64,000 bases of DNA from Fibrella aquatilis (GCF_017353255.1 NZ_JAFMYU010000003.1:124001-188000), one strand, 5' to 3'. Positions 53,689-62,865 are shown, counted from the first letter of the stretch. Translations and numbers: made by a program. The notes: a model not told the origin generated them from the sequence alone.

Positions 53689-55065
53689 ATGGACGCTCCT
53701 CAACTGCTGGCCCAATTTGATGAACAGGGCACTACTGCTATCCAATTCGCCTTCGCCGACATCGACGGGGTGCTGCGAGGTAAGGTGATCAGCCTCGACA
53801 AGTTCCGGGCGGGACTGGCCGATGGTTATGGCTTCTGCGACGTGGTCTTCGGCTGGGATAGCGCCGACGCCGCCTACGACAACGCTACCCTCACCGGCTG
53901 GCATACTGGTTACCCCGACCGCCCTGTACGCATCGACCTCAGCACCTTCCGCGAAAAGCCCTGGGCCGATAGCAAGCCGTTTTTTCTGGCCGATTTTTCG
54001 TCAGCCACCAACACTGTTAGTGACCTGGTGTCTTGCCCGCGGTCGTTGATGAAACGGGTGGCCGGCCAGGCCGACAGCATGGGATACCGGGCCGAAATGG
54101 CGCAGGAATTCGAGTGGTTCACGTTTCAGGAAACGCCCCAAACGCTGCAACAGAAGGGTTTTCGAGACCTTGTTCCCCTTACGCCGGGCATGTTTGGTTA
54201 CTCGATTCTGCGCCCCGCTCTGGCCCAGGCTTTCACCGATGATTTGTTCAACCTGCTCACCCGGTTTGGTATCCCTATTGAAGGCCTGCACACCGAAACC
54301 GGGCCGGGTGTGTATGAAGCGGCCATTCACCACGACTCCGCCCTCCGCGCTGCCGACAAGGCGATTTTGTTTAAAACGGCGGTGAAAGAAATTGCCTATA
54401 AGCACGGACTGGTGGCTTCCTTCATGGCCAAATGGAACGCCGATCTGCCCGGTTGCAGTGGCCATATTCACCAAAGCCTCTGGACCCCAACCGGTGCTGC
54501 TGACGGGGTGAAAAACCTATTCTACGACGCCACCCAACCCAATAACCTAAGTACCCTGGCCCACCAGTATATTGCCGGGCAACTGCACTGCCTGCCTCAT
54601 ATTTTGCCCATGTACGCCCCCACCATCAACAGCTATAAACGGCTGGTAGAAGGTGCCTGGGCACCCACCACGCTTACCTGGGGGTTCGACAACCGGACCG
54701 TGGCCATGCGCGTGCTGAACCATGCCGAGGCCTACACCCGCGTGGAAATGCGCGTGCCGGGTGCCGACACCAACCCCTATCTGGCCATGAGCGCGGCTCT
54801 GGCGTCGGGCCTCTACGGCATCCGGCACAAGCTGGAACTGACCACGCCCCCAACCACCGGCAACGGCTACGAAAACACCACTAACGGTAGCATTGCCCCC
54901 AACCTCCGCCATGCCACCGACCTCATGCGCACCTCGCCCGTTGCCGCTGAACTATTCGGCGCGGGCTTCGTTACTCATTTCTGCCAAACCCGCGACTGGG
55001 AGCACCGCCAGTATGCCCGCCAGGTAGGCGACTGGGAACTCCGGCGGTACTTTGAGATAGTTTAA
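53689..55065 (+). CDS. glutamine synthetase family protein
   Basis: ATP-dependent amide or gamma-glutamyl ligase of the GS superfamily, 458 residues from ATG 53689. It has the N-terminal beta-grasp part (FAFADIDGVLRGKVI), catalytic-domain metal ligands in EMAQEFEWFTF (about 141) and LHTETGPGVYEAAI (about 202), the ATP motif ASFMAKWNADLPGCSGHIHQ (about 244) and the NRTVAMRV-like region (about 345). The absence of typical GSI adenylylation features and the ADLPGCSGHIH version suggest a gamma-glutamylpolyamine or GlnA-like ligase rather than primary GS. The following APH-type kinase gene, 106 bp away, may belong to the same pathway. Confidence 0.88.
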   Translation: MDAPQLLAQFDEQGTTAIQFAFADIDGVLRGKVISLDKFRAGLADGYGFCDVVFGWDSADAAYDNATLTGWHTGYPDRPVRIDLSTFREKPWADSKPFFLADFSSATNTVSDLVSCPRSLMKRVAGQADSMGYRAEMAQEFEWFTFQETPQTLQQKGFRDLVPLTPGMFGYSILRPALAQAFTDDLFNLLTRFGIPIEGLHTETGPGVYEAAIHHDSALRAADKAILFKTAVKEIAYKHGLVASFMAKWNADLPGCSGHIHQSLWTPTGAADGVKNLFYDATQPNNLSTLAHQYIAGQLHCLPHILPMYAPTINSYKRLVEGAWAPTTLTWGFDNRTVAMRVLNHAEAYTRVEMRVPGADTNPYLAMSAALASGLYGIRHKLELTTPPTTGNGYENTTNGSIAPNLRHATDLMRTSPVAAELFGAGFVTHFCQTRDWEHRQYARQVGDWELRRYFEIV

Positions 55066-55076
55066 AAACGAGTTCA

Positions 55077-55163
55077 ATGTCTAAAGTCTAATGTTTAAAG
55101 TCGCTCCACCAAGTAGAGCAGTTCGCTTAGGCGAAGCCACTTTAGACATCAGACTTTAGACAT
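55077..55163. repeat. 25-bp heptad-repeat hairpin
   Basis: Arms 55077-55101 and 55139-55163 differ at two positions. Units ATGTCTA and AAGTCTA are the same as in the hairpins at 41918 and 59420. It fills the gap between the GS-like and APH-like genes. Confidence 0.85.
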
Positions 55164-55171
55164 CCTTCCCA

Positions 55172-56221
55172 ATGACCTTCATCAATTATCCAATCATCAT
55201 CAGGCAGGCGTGGGCGGCGTTTGATCCGAGCCGGTCGGTGCAGGAAGTAGACGACATCAGCGCCCTGGTCTCGACCAACCACGTCTTCCGCATAACCCTC
55301 GACGGGGGCGACCGCGTCATTGCCAAGCTGTCTTTTTTTGGGAAATTCGAGCAGTTCAAAGACGACCACCGCATCATTCACGCCCTGGCCAACAACCTGC
55401 TTTACCCCTTCGAGAACGTGCTGGCCAAGTCGCTGATGAAAAACGGGCAGGTGTTTATTTACCGCCATCAGGATGGCCCCGTAGATGCCTGGGTGGTGTT
55501 TTACAACCCCATCCGCACCCTCGACCGCCTGCCCCGCCGCCTCGACGAAACGGATATCCGCAGGCTCGGTGCCGAAATGGCCCGCTTCCATCTGGCCTGT
55601 GCGCGGGCGTCGTCGGTGCTGCCCAAATATGCCAAAACGTTGCGCTCCGACATTCAGGGGCTGCTCGACCTGTTGAACACCGAAGCCGGACAGGCCGAGC
55701 ACCACGCCCATGCCGACGTTATCCGGCATCACTGCCAGTTGTTTCTCGAAAACCGACAAAAGCTAGTAGCCAAAACCGTGGAGACCATGCCCGTTTTCGT
55801 TGACTGGAACATTGGCAATTTCTCCGTCACCGACGACCTGAAACTGTTTTCGCGCTGGGATTACGACTGGTTCCGCATCAGCTACCGGGTACTGGACTTC
55901 TACTTTTTCAGCCGTGTCTGCTCCGACGCCGGCGACCGGACCGTTTTTTCGTACTACATAGGCCCGCTGGCCGAAGAGCGCTTTGGCTGGTTTTTGGAAG
56001 AGTATCACCAGATTTATCCCCTCACCGAGCGCGAAATCCGCTTTTTGCCCGAAGCGTATCGGTTCTTTATTCTTAACTACGTGATCAAATACGGTCGCTA
56101 CTTTTTCAATGATACCTACGCCGCCCAGCTTCAACACGACGCCTACACGATCCACCTGCCCTCTATCGAACACTTCAGCGTTGACCCCATTTTGGCAAGA
56201 CTAGGCTTAAACACGGCTTAA
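55172..56221 (+). CDS. APH-family phosphotransferase with altered catalytic loop
   Basis: Kinase-fold protein of 349 residues. N-lobe with VFRITLDGGDRVIAKLSFF (Lys about residue 50); the catalytic loop FVDWNIGNFSV (about 209) keeps the Asp and, five residues on, the Asn of the HGDxxxxN motif, but the His-Gly is replaced by Phe-Val; the magnesium Asp lies in RWDYDWFRI. Activity is therefore likely but not certain. Such kinases phosphorylate amino alcohols, sugars or amino acids. It follows the glutamine-synthetase-like gene. Confidence 0.8.
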   Translation: MTFINYPIIIRQAWAAFDPSRSVQEVDDISALVSTNHVFRITLDGGDRVIAKLSFFGKFEQFKDDHRIIHALANNLLYPFENVLAKSLMKNGQVFIYRHQDGPVDAWVVFYNPIRTLDRLPRRLDETDIRRLGAEMARFHLACARASSVLPKYAKTLRSDIQGLLDLLNTEAGQAEHHAHADVIRHHCQLFLENRQKLVAKTVETMPVFVDWNIGNFSVTDDLKLFSRWDYDWFRISYRVLDFYFFSRVCSDAGDRTVFSYYIGPLAEERFGWFLEEYHQIYPLTEREIRFLPEAYRFFILNYVIKYGRYFFNDTYAAQLQHDAYTIHLPSIEHFSVDPILARLGLNTA

Positions 56222-56260
56222 CCGATCTGTCTATTCACCACTACACCTACACTAGCCGCC

Positions 56261-56839
56261 ATGTTTATTTTTAAAGAAGTAATCTCCGTTACGCTTATTT
56301 TATTTTCCGTTATCGATATACTTGGTTCTTTGCCAGTGTTAATTGATTTACGAAAAAAAGTAGGCAAAATTGAGGCTGAACGAGCCACGTTTGCATCGGG
56401 ATTATTAATGATTACGTTCCTATTTTTGGGCGAACGTATTTTGAAATTATTTGGTGTCGATGTGGCTTCGTTTGCCGTAGCGGGTGCCCTGATTATTTTT
56501 CTGATTGGCCTGGAAATGATTTTGGGACGTACCATTTTCAAATCGGAACTCGAAGCCGACGGGGCCGCCCACATTGTGCCCATCGCGTTTCCGCTTATTG
56601 CCGGGGCGGGTACACTGACCACGTTGATTTCACTGCGGGCTGAATATCAGACGGTTAATATACTAGTTGGCATTGTCCTGAACCTGGTACTGATCTATGT
56701 TGTCCTGAAATCGTCGGAGTGGCTGGAAGACCGAATTGGCCCCGGCGGACTGAATGTACTCCGCAAAATATTTGGTATTATCCTGCTGGCTATTGCCATT
56801 AAATTGATTAAGACGAATCTACTCCCCGCTAATTTTTGA
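56261..56839 (+). CDS. MarC family integral membrane protein
   Basis: 192 residues with about six membrane helices (VISVTLILFSVIDILGSLP, LLMITFLFLGERILKLFG, FAVAGALIIFLIGLEMIL, and three more). The IPIAFPLIAGAGTLTTLI-like VPIAFPLIAGAGTLTTLI motif is the MarC signature (about 107). Function in transport is uncertain. The coding region is more AT-rich than its neighbours. It ends 17 bases before the start of the next gene. Confidence 0.9.
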   Translation: MFIFKEVISVTLILFSVIDILGSLPVLIDLRKKVGKIEAERATFASGLLMITFLFLGERILKLFGVDVASFAVAGALIIFLIGLEMILGRTIFKSELEADGAAHIVPIAFPLIAGAGTLTTLISLRAEYQTVNILVGIVLNLVLIYVVLKSSEWLEDRIGPGGLNVLRKIFGIILLAIAIKLIKTNLLPANF

Positions 56840-56856
56840 CCGTATTTTTACTATTT

Positions 56857-57330
56857 ATGACTTCACCCGATGCTCTCAATGCGGTGGCCGAATTTCATCG
56901 CACGTTTCACGCCCCCGTACTCGATACACCCCAAATTCCTTCCGCAGCCCGTTGCGGTTTGCGCGTGGCTTTATTAACCGAAGAACTTGAAGAATTACGC
57001 GTGGCTATTGCCGATAATAACCTGGTCGAAATTGCAGATGCCCTCTGCGATTTACAGTATGTACTGGCTGGGGCCGTGCTTGAATTTGGCCTGGGCGATT
57101 CGTTCAAAATGCTCTTCGACGAAGTGCAGCGGTCAAATATGAGCAAGGCGTGCCTGACGGTTGAGGAGGCCGAAGCCACCGTGGCGCTATATACGGGCAA
57201 GGGCGTACCCTGCCACTACGTCGAATCGGAAGGCAAGTACCTCGTCTTCCGCGACGCCGACCGCAAAACCCTCAAAAGCGTCAACTATTCCCCCGCTGAT
57301 TTAGTCAGCATCATCAACGCGACGGTATAG
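56857..57330 (+). CDS. MazG-like nucleoside triphosphate pyrophosphohydrolase
   Basis: 157 residues from ATG 56857 (TTG 56836 lies within MarC). The all-alpha NTP-PPase motifs EELEELRVAI and EIADALCDLQYVL (EExxE and ExxD, about 45-70) would bind Mg2+ and cleave dNTP-like substrates. The C-terminal third (GKGVPCHYVESEGKYLVFR) is typical of phage and bacterial HisE/MazG-like house-cleaning enzymes. It abuts the convergent YyaL gene with no gap. Confidence 0.85.
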   Translation: MTSPDALNAVAEFHRTFHAPVLDTPQIPSAARCGLRVALLTEELEELRVAIADNNLVEIADALCDLQYVLAGAVLEFGLGDSFKMLFDEVQRSNMSKACLTVEEAEATVALYTGKGVPCHYVESEGKYLVFRDADRKTLKSVNYSPADLVSIINATV

Positions 57331-59406
57331 TCACGAAACCTGTTCCCACATGGCCGACACGCTAGTGACGGGCAGGCGGCAGGCGCGGTTGTAGCAGACG
57401 TAGAGGGCCGTTTGGCCGTCTATAGGTGTGCGGTGTTCGAGTAGGGGCAGGGCGCTCTTGCTCTCAGTTCCGGCCAGCACTTTGTTCGGAAAGAAGCGGG
57501 CATCGATCTCCTGCCGGAATGCCTGCGCACCTGGCCCCACCAGGGCAATTTCGGCCGTGGGCCGCACCCGCATCGTATACAGCGCGGCCCAATTCGAGAG
57601 ATCGTATACCTGCCCTTCCAGCAACGCCTGAATGTGACCCAGCATCTGATCCACCCGCTCGGCATACTGCGGTCGGTTAAGCAATAGGCTGAGGGTGAAT
57701 AGGTTATGCGCCATCATGGAGTTCGAAGCGGGAATTACATTGTCGAATACCTCTTTCTTGCGAGCTATCAGTTCCTCGCCCGATTTGTCGGTGAAGAAGA
57801 ACAGCGGACTATCCTTTTTCTCGTCGGCAGTGGGGTTCACATCATCGAAATGCAGGAACACGTATTGCGCCAGCCGGTCAGCTTCGGTAAGCCAGTCTTC
57901 GTTGAATGTGGCCTGATAAAGGGCCAGGTAGCCATCGATTACGGCGGCGTAGTCTTCCAGAAAACCGAGTTGTTTGGCGCGTCCAGGCATGTTATTCGGG
58001 GCCATTTTGTAGCTATGCCACAGCCGCCCGCCATTGCGCGAGTCGGTCAGTTTTTGACGGATGAAAAACGCCAGTCGCAGGGCCGTTTGCAGAAAATCGG
58101 GTTCGTTAAACACACGATAGGCCGTTACTAATCCCTTCAGGGCCAAGCCATTCCACGAACAGAGCATCTTGTCGTCCAGACCGGGGCGGATGCGCTTGTC
58201 GCGCTCGGCCATGAGCTTTTGGTGGGCATCGGCCAGTTTCCGGGCTAGTTCGTCGGCCGTCCATCCCATCTGATCGGCGAAGGCGGGGTTGGTTTCGGTC
58301 CGGTGTAGAATATTCGTCCGCCCATGACCGTGCCCAATGTCCCAGTTCCCCTCATCGGTGATCGTATACAGCTGCTCGAACCACTCGAAATCATCACCTA
58401 AAATAGTCTGTAATTCCTGAGCTGACCAGGTGTAGAATTTACCCTCAATTCTCTCACTATCAGCGTCTAAGGCCGAATAGAAGCCACCTTCGGGGCTGAG
58501 CAGTTCGCGCTCCACAAACCGGACCGTGCCGTAGACCGTGTCGCGATAGAGTGCGTTTCCGGTTAGGGTATAGGCCTCGCTGTAGAGCGTTAGCAACTGC
58601 GCATTGTCGTAGAGCATCTTCTCGAAATGCGGCGCAAACCAGTGCCGATCTGTCGAATACCGCGCAAAGCCACCGCCAATCTGATCATAGATGCCGCCCA
58701 GCGCCATGCGGTTTAGGGTGAGCGTCAGCTGGTTATAGGCCGAGGCATCGCCGGTGAGGTCGGCGTAGCGAAGCAGAAACCCATAGATCGACGGCATCGG
58801 AAACTTGGGTGCCCGGCCCGTGCCGCCGTCTTCCGTATCGAAGCGCGTGGCCAGTTTTCGGTACATGGTCTCAACAGTTTCCAGCGCAAAGATCGGGTCG
58901 CCATTCGTCAGGTTAAACCGCGCCAGTTCCGACGTATTCAAATGCTCGGCAAACCCCTCTGCCGACTGCTGAAGCTGATCGCGGTTGTTATCGAACGCTT
59001 CGCGCACGCCACCCAGCAGGTTGAACCAGTTTTGGGCAGGGGCGTAGGTGAGGCCGTAGAAGGGTTTGGCGTCGGGCATGAGAAACACGTTGAGCGGCCA
59101 TCCGCCCTGCACGCCCATGGCCTGCACGGCTTCCATGTAGATGGCATCAACGTCGGGCCGCTCTTCGCGGTCTACTTTAATACACACGAACAGTTCGTTC
59201 ATACGCTGCGCAACCCGCTCATTTTCAAATGATTCGCGCTCCATTACGTGGCACCAGTGGCAGGCCGAATAGCCAATGCTTACCAGAATGGGCTTGTCTT
59301 CCTCGATGGCTTTTTGCAGGGCTTCGTCCCCCCACGCATACCAGTCGACGGGGTTGTGGGCATGTTGAAGCAGGTATGGGCTGGTTTCGTTGGCGAGTCT
59401 GTTCAT
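57331..59406 (-). CDS. YyaL/SSP411-type thioredoxin-domain protein
   Basis: 691 residues, full length. N-terminal DUF255 thioredoxin-like domain with [13 protein letters not shown] and the CxxC of [19 protein letters not shown] (about 48), then (alpha/alpha)6-barrel repeats like cellobiose epimerases ([20 protein letters not shown], about 242). The family is widespread; it may modify proteins or sugars, but the reaction is not established. Start ATG 59406. Confidence 0.9.
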   Translation of the reverse strand: MNRLANETSPYLLQHAHNPVDWYAWGDEALQKAIEEDKPILVSIGYSACHWCHVMERESFENERVAQRMNELFVCIKVDREERPDVDAIYMEAVQAMGVQGGWPLNVFLMPDAKPFYGLTYAPAQNWFNLLGGVREAFDNNRDQLQQSAEGFAEHLNTSELARFNLTNGDPIFALETVETMYRKLATRFDTEDGGTGRAPKFPMPSIYGFLLRYADLTGDASAYNQLTLTLNRMALGGIYDQIGGGFARYSTDRHWFAPHFEKMLYDNAQLLTLYSEAYTLTGNALYRDTVYGTVRFVERELLSPEGGFYSALDADSERIEGKFYTWSAQELQTILGDDFEWFEQLYTITDEGNWDIGHGHGRTNILHRTETNPAFADQMGWTADELARKLADAHQKLMAERDKRIRPGLDDKMLCSWNGLALKGLVTAYRVFNEPDFLQTALRLAFFIRQKLTDSRNGGRLWHSYKMAPNNMPGRAKQLGFLEDYAAVIDGYLALYQATFNEDWLTEADRLAQYVFLHFDDVNPTADEKKDSPLFFFTDKSGEELIARKKEVFDNVIPASNSMMAHNLFTLSLLLNRPQYAERVDQMLGHIQALLEGQVYDLSNWAALYTMRVRPTAEIALVGPGAQAFRQEIDARFFPNKVLAGTESKSALPLLEHRTPIDGQTALYVCYNRACRLPVTSVSAMWEQVS

Positions 59407-59419
59407 GGGGAAGGGAGGG

Positions 59420-59508
59420 GAGTTTAATGTTCAATGTCTAAAGTCTAAGGTTGCTCCGCCCATGTCTGACGGAGCAACCTTAGACTTTAGACATTGAACA
59501 TTAAACTC
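59420..59508. repeat. perfect 39-bp heptad-repeat hairpin
   Basis: Arms 59420-59458 and 59470-59508 are exact reverse complements, 11-base loop. Units ATGTTCA, ATGTCTA and AAGTCTA then GGTTGCTCCG; the same string of words occurs at 41918-42038, 17 kb away. It fills the gap between the T9SS cargo gene and yyaL. Confidence 0.94.
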
Positions 59509-59509
59509 A

Positions 59510-61138
59510 TTATTCAACTATAATCTGTTTCGTTACCCCTCCGCTGCGGATGAGGTACAGTCCGGCGGGGAGGGTGCTTATATCAAGGCGAAGCGGTCCC
59601 GAAATGTTCGGAATCTGACGCAAAATCCGCCCTTGGATGTCTATTAGCGCGACTGGATCGGATTGTTTCGTCTCGACGATGATCTCGTTTCGAGCGGGGT
59701 TAGGGTATATATTCAGGTCGGGTAGGGTAGGGGTTTCGGTAGTCAGCAGGCTCAGGTCATACTGGCAGAGGGCAATTTCGCGGCCCGTGAGGGTAATACT
59801 GCCCTGCCAACTTTTGTACGAAATAGGAAGCGTAGTGGTCTGACCGTCAGTCGCATAGGGATTATGCGCTGCCACCAGCAGCTTGTTCTGATTAAACACG
59901 CCCCGCCAGACTGGCTTGCGGGCGTCCATCAGATCGCGTGCGGGCGTTTCGATCACCAGCTCATAATTACCCGCAAACTGCCCGTTGAACTGCGACAGGC
60001 GGTAAAGGCCGTGAATGAAGTGTTCATAGGCGGCGTGAACGTCCTGCCGCGTGGTAGCCAGGTTGAGCTGATCCCAGAACCAAAGTCCCTTGGCCCCCGA
60101 AAAAAACGGAAAAATAGCCGTGGCTTCGGCCATGTTGGCCGGGATAAAGTTGGGGTTATTGCCGCAGCAGTCGTGGAACCGCATCCAGACAAACGGGATC
60201 ACCGGCTTTTGGCTCCACGCCCGGTTAGCTTCGACCTGAAACAGCGAGTAGGCCAAAAAATCGGGGGCCAGCGGGTTAGGGTAATCGTAGTAGTAATAGC
60301 TCGACGGACTCAGAAAATCGAGTTGGTTGTAGAACGGTCCACCGGAGCGCAGGCCAGTGCTGTCGGCGGTCAGGAAGTTCAGCCGGGCGGGGTTAGTGGT
60401 CCAGTCGGTCCAGGCATTAGCCACCACGTTGGCGTAGGCGTTGCGGATGGGTACGTCGCTGTAGGTGCTTAGTTTTGTGCGCGTCAAGTCTGCTTTTTCG
60501 CGGAGAAATTGCAGCCCCAGGGCATACAGCGCGGTCATGTCTTTTTTGTATTGCCGCAAAAAATCGGTATCTGAGAGGCTGCGGTAGGCGGTGGGCGTGG
60601 CTGTGTTTTGCTTTAGCCGCAGAATCGCCGCGTCGGTTTCCAGCACCCGTTCCAGGTCCACCATCAGGATGTCAGCGGGGAGCACAAACTGTCCGGCGGC
60701 GTTGGTCTGTCCACCCGATTGCTCCCGCAACCAGGCCGTCCATTTCGCCCGATAAAGGCCCAGATCGTTGCCCCAGGGGCTTTCCAGGGTCTCCCATGGC
60801 TGATTCAGGCCGTACACAAAGCCGGAGTACTCCAGTGCCCGCTGCCCCCGCTGAACGTTCTCGGCCTGGCGGGGCTGGGTGAGGTGGGTGGACCCATGCG
60901 AAAGCGGCCCGCCCGTGTCGCCATCAAGTCGGGGGCCGCCGTAGATGAGCGTGAACGAGCCGGGCAGGGAAAACGCGGGGAACTTGCTCCACTCCACCCG
61001 GTTAGGCACACTCACGGGCGTAAACGGCACCCGCTCAGCGCAACGCGGCTGCGCCAACGCCACAGCAGGCAGCCAAGTTATAAGCAACAGCGTGGGCCAG
61101 CGAAAAGCAATGGCTTGAAAACTTACAGCTGCTTTCAT
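59510..61138 (-). CDS. secreted protein with type IX sorting domain
   Basis: 542 residues with a signal peptide (residues about 15-29, ending VALAQ) and a C-terminal T9SS type A sorting domain (NIYPNPARNEIIV, about 474, then LPAGLYLIR and IIVE). The central 430 residues, with Trp- and Tyr-rich segments such as LDFLSPSSYYYYDYPN, match no family that I recognise; many Trp/His suggest a glycan-active or binding role. Surface or extracellular. Start ATG 61138 overlaps the PIN-domain gene stop by four bases. Confidence 0.85.
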   Translation of the reverse strand: MKAAVSFQAIAFRWPTLLLITWLPAVALAQPRCAERVPFTPVSVPNRVEWSKFPAFSLPGSFTLIYGGPRLDGDTGGPLSHGSTHLTQPRQAENVQRGQRALEYSGFVYGLNQPWETLESPWGNDLGLYRAKWTAWLREQSGGQTNAAGQFVLPADILMVDLERVLETDAAILRLKQNTATPTAYRSLSDTDFLRQYKKDMTALYALGLQFLREKADLTRTKLSTYSDVPIRNAYANVVANAWTDWTTNPARLNFLTADSTGLRSGGPFYNQLDFLSPSSYYYYDYPNPLAPDFLAYSLFQVEANRAWSQKPVIPFVWMRFHDCCGNNPNFIPANMAEATAIFPFFSGAKGLWFWDQLNLATTRQDVHAAYEHFIHGLYRLSQFNGQFAGNYELVIETPARDLMDARKPVWRGVFNQNKLLVAAHNPYATDGQTTTLPISYKSWQGSITLTGREIALCQYDLSLLTTETPTLPDLNIYPNPARNEIIVETKQSDPVALIDIQGRILRQIPNISGPLRLDISTLPAGLYLIRSGGVTKQIIVE

Positions 61139-61599
61139 TTCCAGAGCACGTTCAATCCCAGTGATTTGTAGAAAGGAAATAGCGAATCGGGTGAAACTAT
61201 TTGTAGTTGACCAGTCAACGCATGAGCGATTAACATGCGGTCGAAGGTGTCTTTGTGCAAGGCCTTCTTTATTCCTGTCACAGACTCTCCATTTATGGTT
61301 TTTTCGTAGAGTGTATCAACAGACTGATATGCGAAGCTGCTGAGGTATTCGAGTGCATCCCATTGGATTGGCAGGAGTGTAAGGCCATGCACTCGTATAG
61401 CTTTCTTGAAGTAACGTTCAAAGTTGATTGAAACCTGAAATTTTCCGTCCCGCACATGATTGCCCAATTCCCATAGACTAACTACTGATAAATAAACTGC
61501 GTCGGCACGATCAATCTCAAGGCGTGACTTGAGAGGAATTTTTAGTGGATCCGTTAGTAGAAAATCAAATGTGATTGTGTCTAGTAGGAGCTTACTCAT
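61135..61599 (-). CDS. PIN-domain toxin, VapC-like
   Basis: Ribonuclease toxin of 154 residues. PIN acidic residues: Asp in KLLLDTITF (about 7), Glu in SLWELG (about 44), Asp in KDTFDRMLIAHA (about 120-124) and Asp in VSPDSLFPF. The common His of LLLDTHT is Ile here, which is tolerated in some members. It starts seven bases after the small antitoxin-like gene. Confidence 0.82.
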   Translation of the reverse strand: MSKLLLDTITFDFLLTDPLKIPLKSRLEIDRADAVYLSVVSLWELGNHVRDGKFQVSINFERYFKKAIRVHGLTLLPIQWDALEYLSSFAYQSVDTLYEKTINGESVTGIKKALHKDTFDRMLIAHALTGQLQIVSPDSLFPFYKSLGLNVLWK

Positions 61600-61605
61600 C
61601 AGGCG

Positions 61606-61776
61606 TTAGTTGGTCTCACCAGCCGACATCATATCTTCATCCCATTGAGTGGGATCGTGGTGAACGATGTACTTTTTCATTGGTGTGTTTAAGAGCACAC
61701 GCTGGGACTTTCGTTTGCCCACTTGGGGCAGTTTTACAGATTTGTCCGAAGTGGGAGTTTTAGTGATCTGCGCCAT
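61606..61776 (-). CDS. probable antitoxin partner of the PIN toxin
   Basis: 56 residues from ATG 61776, basic N-terminal half (KLPQVGKRKSQRVLL) and acidic C-terminus (PTQWDEDMMSAGE). The size, place before and spacing to the PIN gene fit a VapB-like antitoxin, though I recognise no known DNA-binding fold. Confidence 0.6.
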   Translation of the reverse strand: MAQITKTPTSDKSVKLPQVGKRKSQRVLLNTPMKKYIVHHDPTQWDEDMMSAGETN

Positions 61777-61873
61777 AGTGAACTTCTGAATGTAATAAAT
61801 CAAATATACAACCGCATTGGGGGACTTCAAAACCTTACTGAGCTAGTAAAATTGCCTAAACAGCCCAACAAAA

Positions 61874-61900
61874 AGCCCCGCCAACAAGGTTAGCGGGGCT
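61874..61900 (-). terminator. rho-independent terminator after the XRE regulator
   Basis: Arms AGCCCCGC/GCGGGGCT around an 11-base loop, followed on the minus strand by TTTTT. It ends the minus-strand regulator gene and insulates it from the toxin-antitoxin pair. Confidence 0.8.
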
Positions 61901-61956
61901 GGGGCAGAGAGAGAGGGACTCATACCCCCTATAGAAACCAGTTCATTACCAGCATG

Positions 61957-62400
61957 TTACGAGAGGTTCGTAACCGCACGTGGGCGCTGACGTGGCCAAA
62001 TGTCGGGAAAAATGCCCGAATCGGGTGTATTCACGTCAGGCTGGGACGCCACGCGCTTTATCTTTTTTCGTAGTTCGACGAAGGCTTTGTGCAACTGGGT
62101 CAACAAGTCTTCCTTGCGCTCGAGTTCTTCTTTAAGCTCATCGACCTCCGCCGCCAGGCTGTGGTTATCGGTGAACATATCACCGACACCAAGGATCAAC
62201 CAGTTAGTGTTGACCTTATACCGTTTAGCCAGCTTTTCAGCTACGTAGAAGCCAGGGTTGGCCGTGTGCCCCTGCTCAATTTTTCTGAGGACCGGCAATG
62301 GTATGTCGGCTTCCTCCGCCGTTTGCGAACACGTAACACCTAGCTTTTGCCGCAAGAGCTTCAGCCGGTATCCGAGGTCTGATGAGATGATTTGTTCCAT
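61957..62400 (-). CDS. XRE family regulator, probable prophage-type repressor
   Basis: 147 residues. N-terminal helix-turn-helix YRLKLLRQKLGVTCSQTAEE...KIEQGHTANP (about 11-48), then a coiled coil (ELKEELERKEDLLTQLHKAF, about 88-108) and a Pro/Arg-rich tail. It is divergent from the small genes on the right, with two palindromes between them, as in phage repressor/early-gene switches. Confidence 0.82.
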   Translation of the reverse strand: MEQIISSDLGYRLKLLRQKLGVTCSQTAEEADIPLPVLRKIEQGHTANPGFYVAEKLAKRYKVNTNWLILGVGDMFTDNHSLAAEVDELKEELERKEDLLTQLHKAFVELRKKIKRVASQPDVNTPDSGIFPDIWPRQRPRAVTNLS

Positions 62401-62448
62401 GTTAGAAAGAAAGAAGAGATAGTAAAAAAAATACAGGCAAAATTAGGA

Positions 62449-62486
62449 AGTAATAAATAATTACTACTATCATTGCATCAACAATG
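62449..62486. promoter_or_regulatory. palindromes in the XRE divergent region, possible operators
   Basis: AGTAAT/ATTACT arms (62449-62465) and CATTG/CAATG arms (62471-62486) lie between the XRE gene and the rightward gene at 62584. They are natural candidates for binding of the XRE regulator. The rest of the gap 62401-62583 shows nothing definite. Confidence 0.45.
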
Positions 62487-62583
62487 ACGCAAATAACGCC
62501 TCCAGGGTTCCCCACGAAAGCCCGCCAGTAGGCTAAACGGTCATTAAACTGAGTGAACGCACAATTTCACCGCTATCCATTTT

Positions 62584-62865
62584 ATGCAAAATAACGATTC
62601 TGGTAGTGAAAAGCCAGATCGAAGTCAACCGCGTAGGGATGATTTAATCCTCACGGTACGGATTGACGACAATTCGATCAAAGTAAAAGCCGAAGTGGTT
62701 TTATCCCCCTACCATAACATGGAAGCGGCCAATCAGATTGTTCAGCGGCTGGCTGATGAGTTCCGTCAGCACGTTGATGTGGCCATTCCGCCAGCTAATC
62801 CCTACGTGTGGCGTGAGGACCTACTTCCGCTTTCGGGCGGGCTTGAGCAAGCGGCTAACGGGTAA
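62584..62865 (+). CDS. small acidic protein of unknown function
   Basis: 93 residues. Charged N-terminus (SEKPDRSQPRRDD) then a compact alpha/beta stretch (LILTVRIDDNSIKVKAEVV). It overlaps the convergent HNH gene by 45 bases. Likely an early gene of the mobile element. No family recognised. Confidence 0.6.
   Translation: MQNNDSGSEKPDRSQPRRDDLILTVRIDDNSIKVKAEVVLSPYHNMEAANQIVQRLADEFRQHVDVAIPPANPYVWREDLLPLSGGLEQAANG

Larger units (their letters stand above)
53567..53691. repeat. perfect 56-bp palindromic arms that contain both promoters and both start codons
   Basis: Arms 53567-53622 and 53636-53691 are exact reverse complements around 13 bases. Read outward each arm has heptads (ACAGAAG, ACAGTAA, ACAAAAG), then TACCTTTG, CCCCC and ATG. 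Hence the GH13 and glutamine-synthetase-like genes have identical leader, promoter box and start codon. Confidence 0.96.

Noticed and set aside
53676-53691. Missing Shine-Dalgarno as evidence against the start
   Set aside because: Bacteroidota often lack a strong SD and the -7 box placement supports leaderless initiation.
5816-59508. Chimeric-read or assembly origin of the perfect palindromes
   Set aside because: They differ in sequence, recur at gene boundaries, have distinct loops and one encodes an in-frame protein segment; still worth confirming with long reads.
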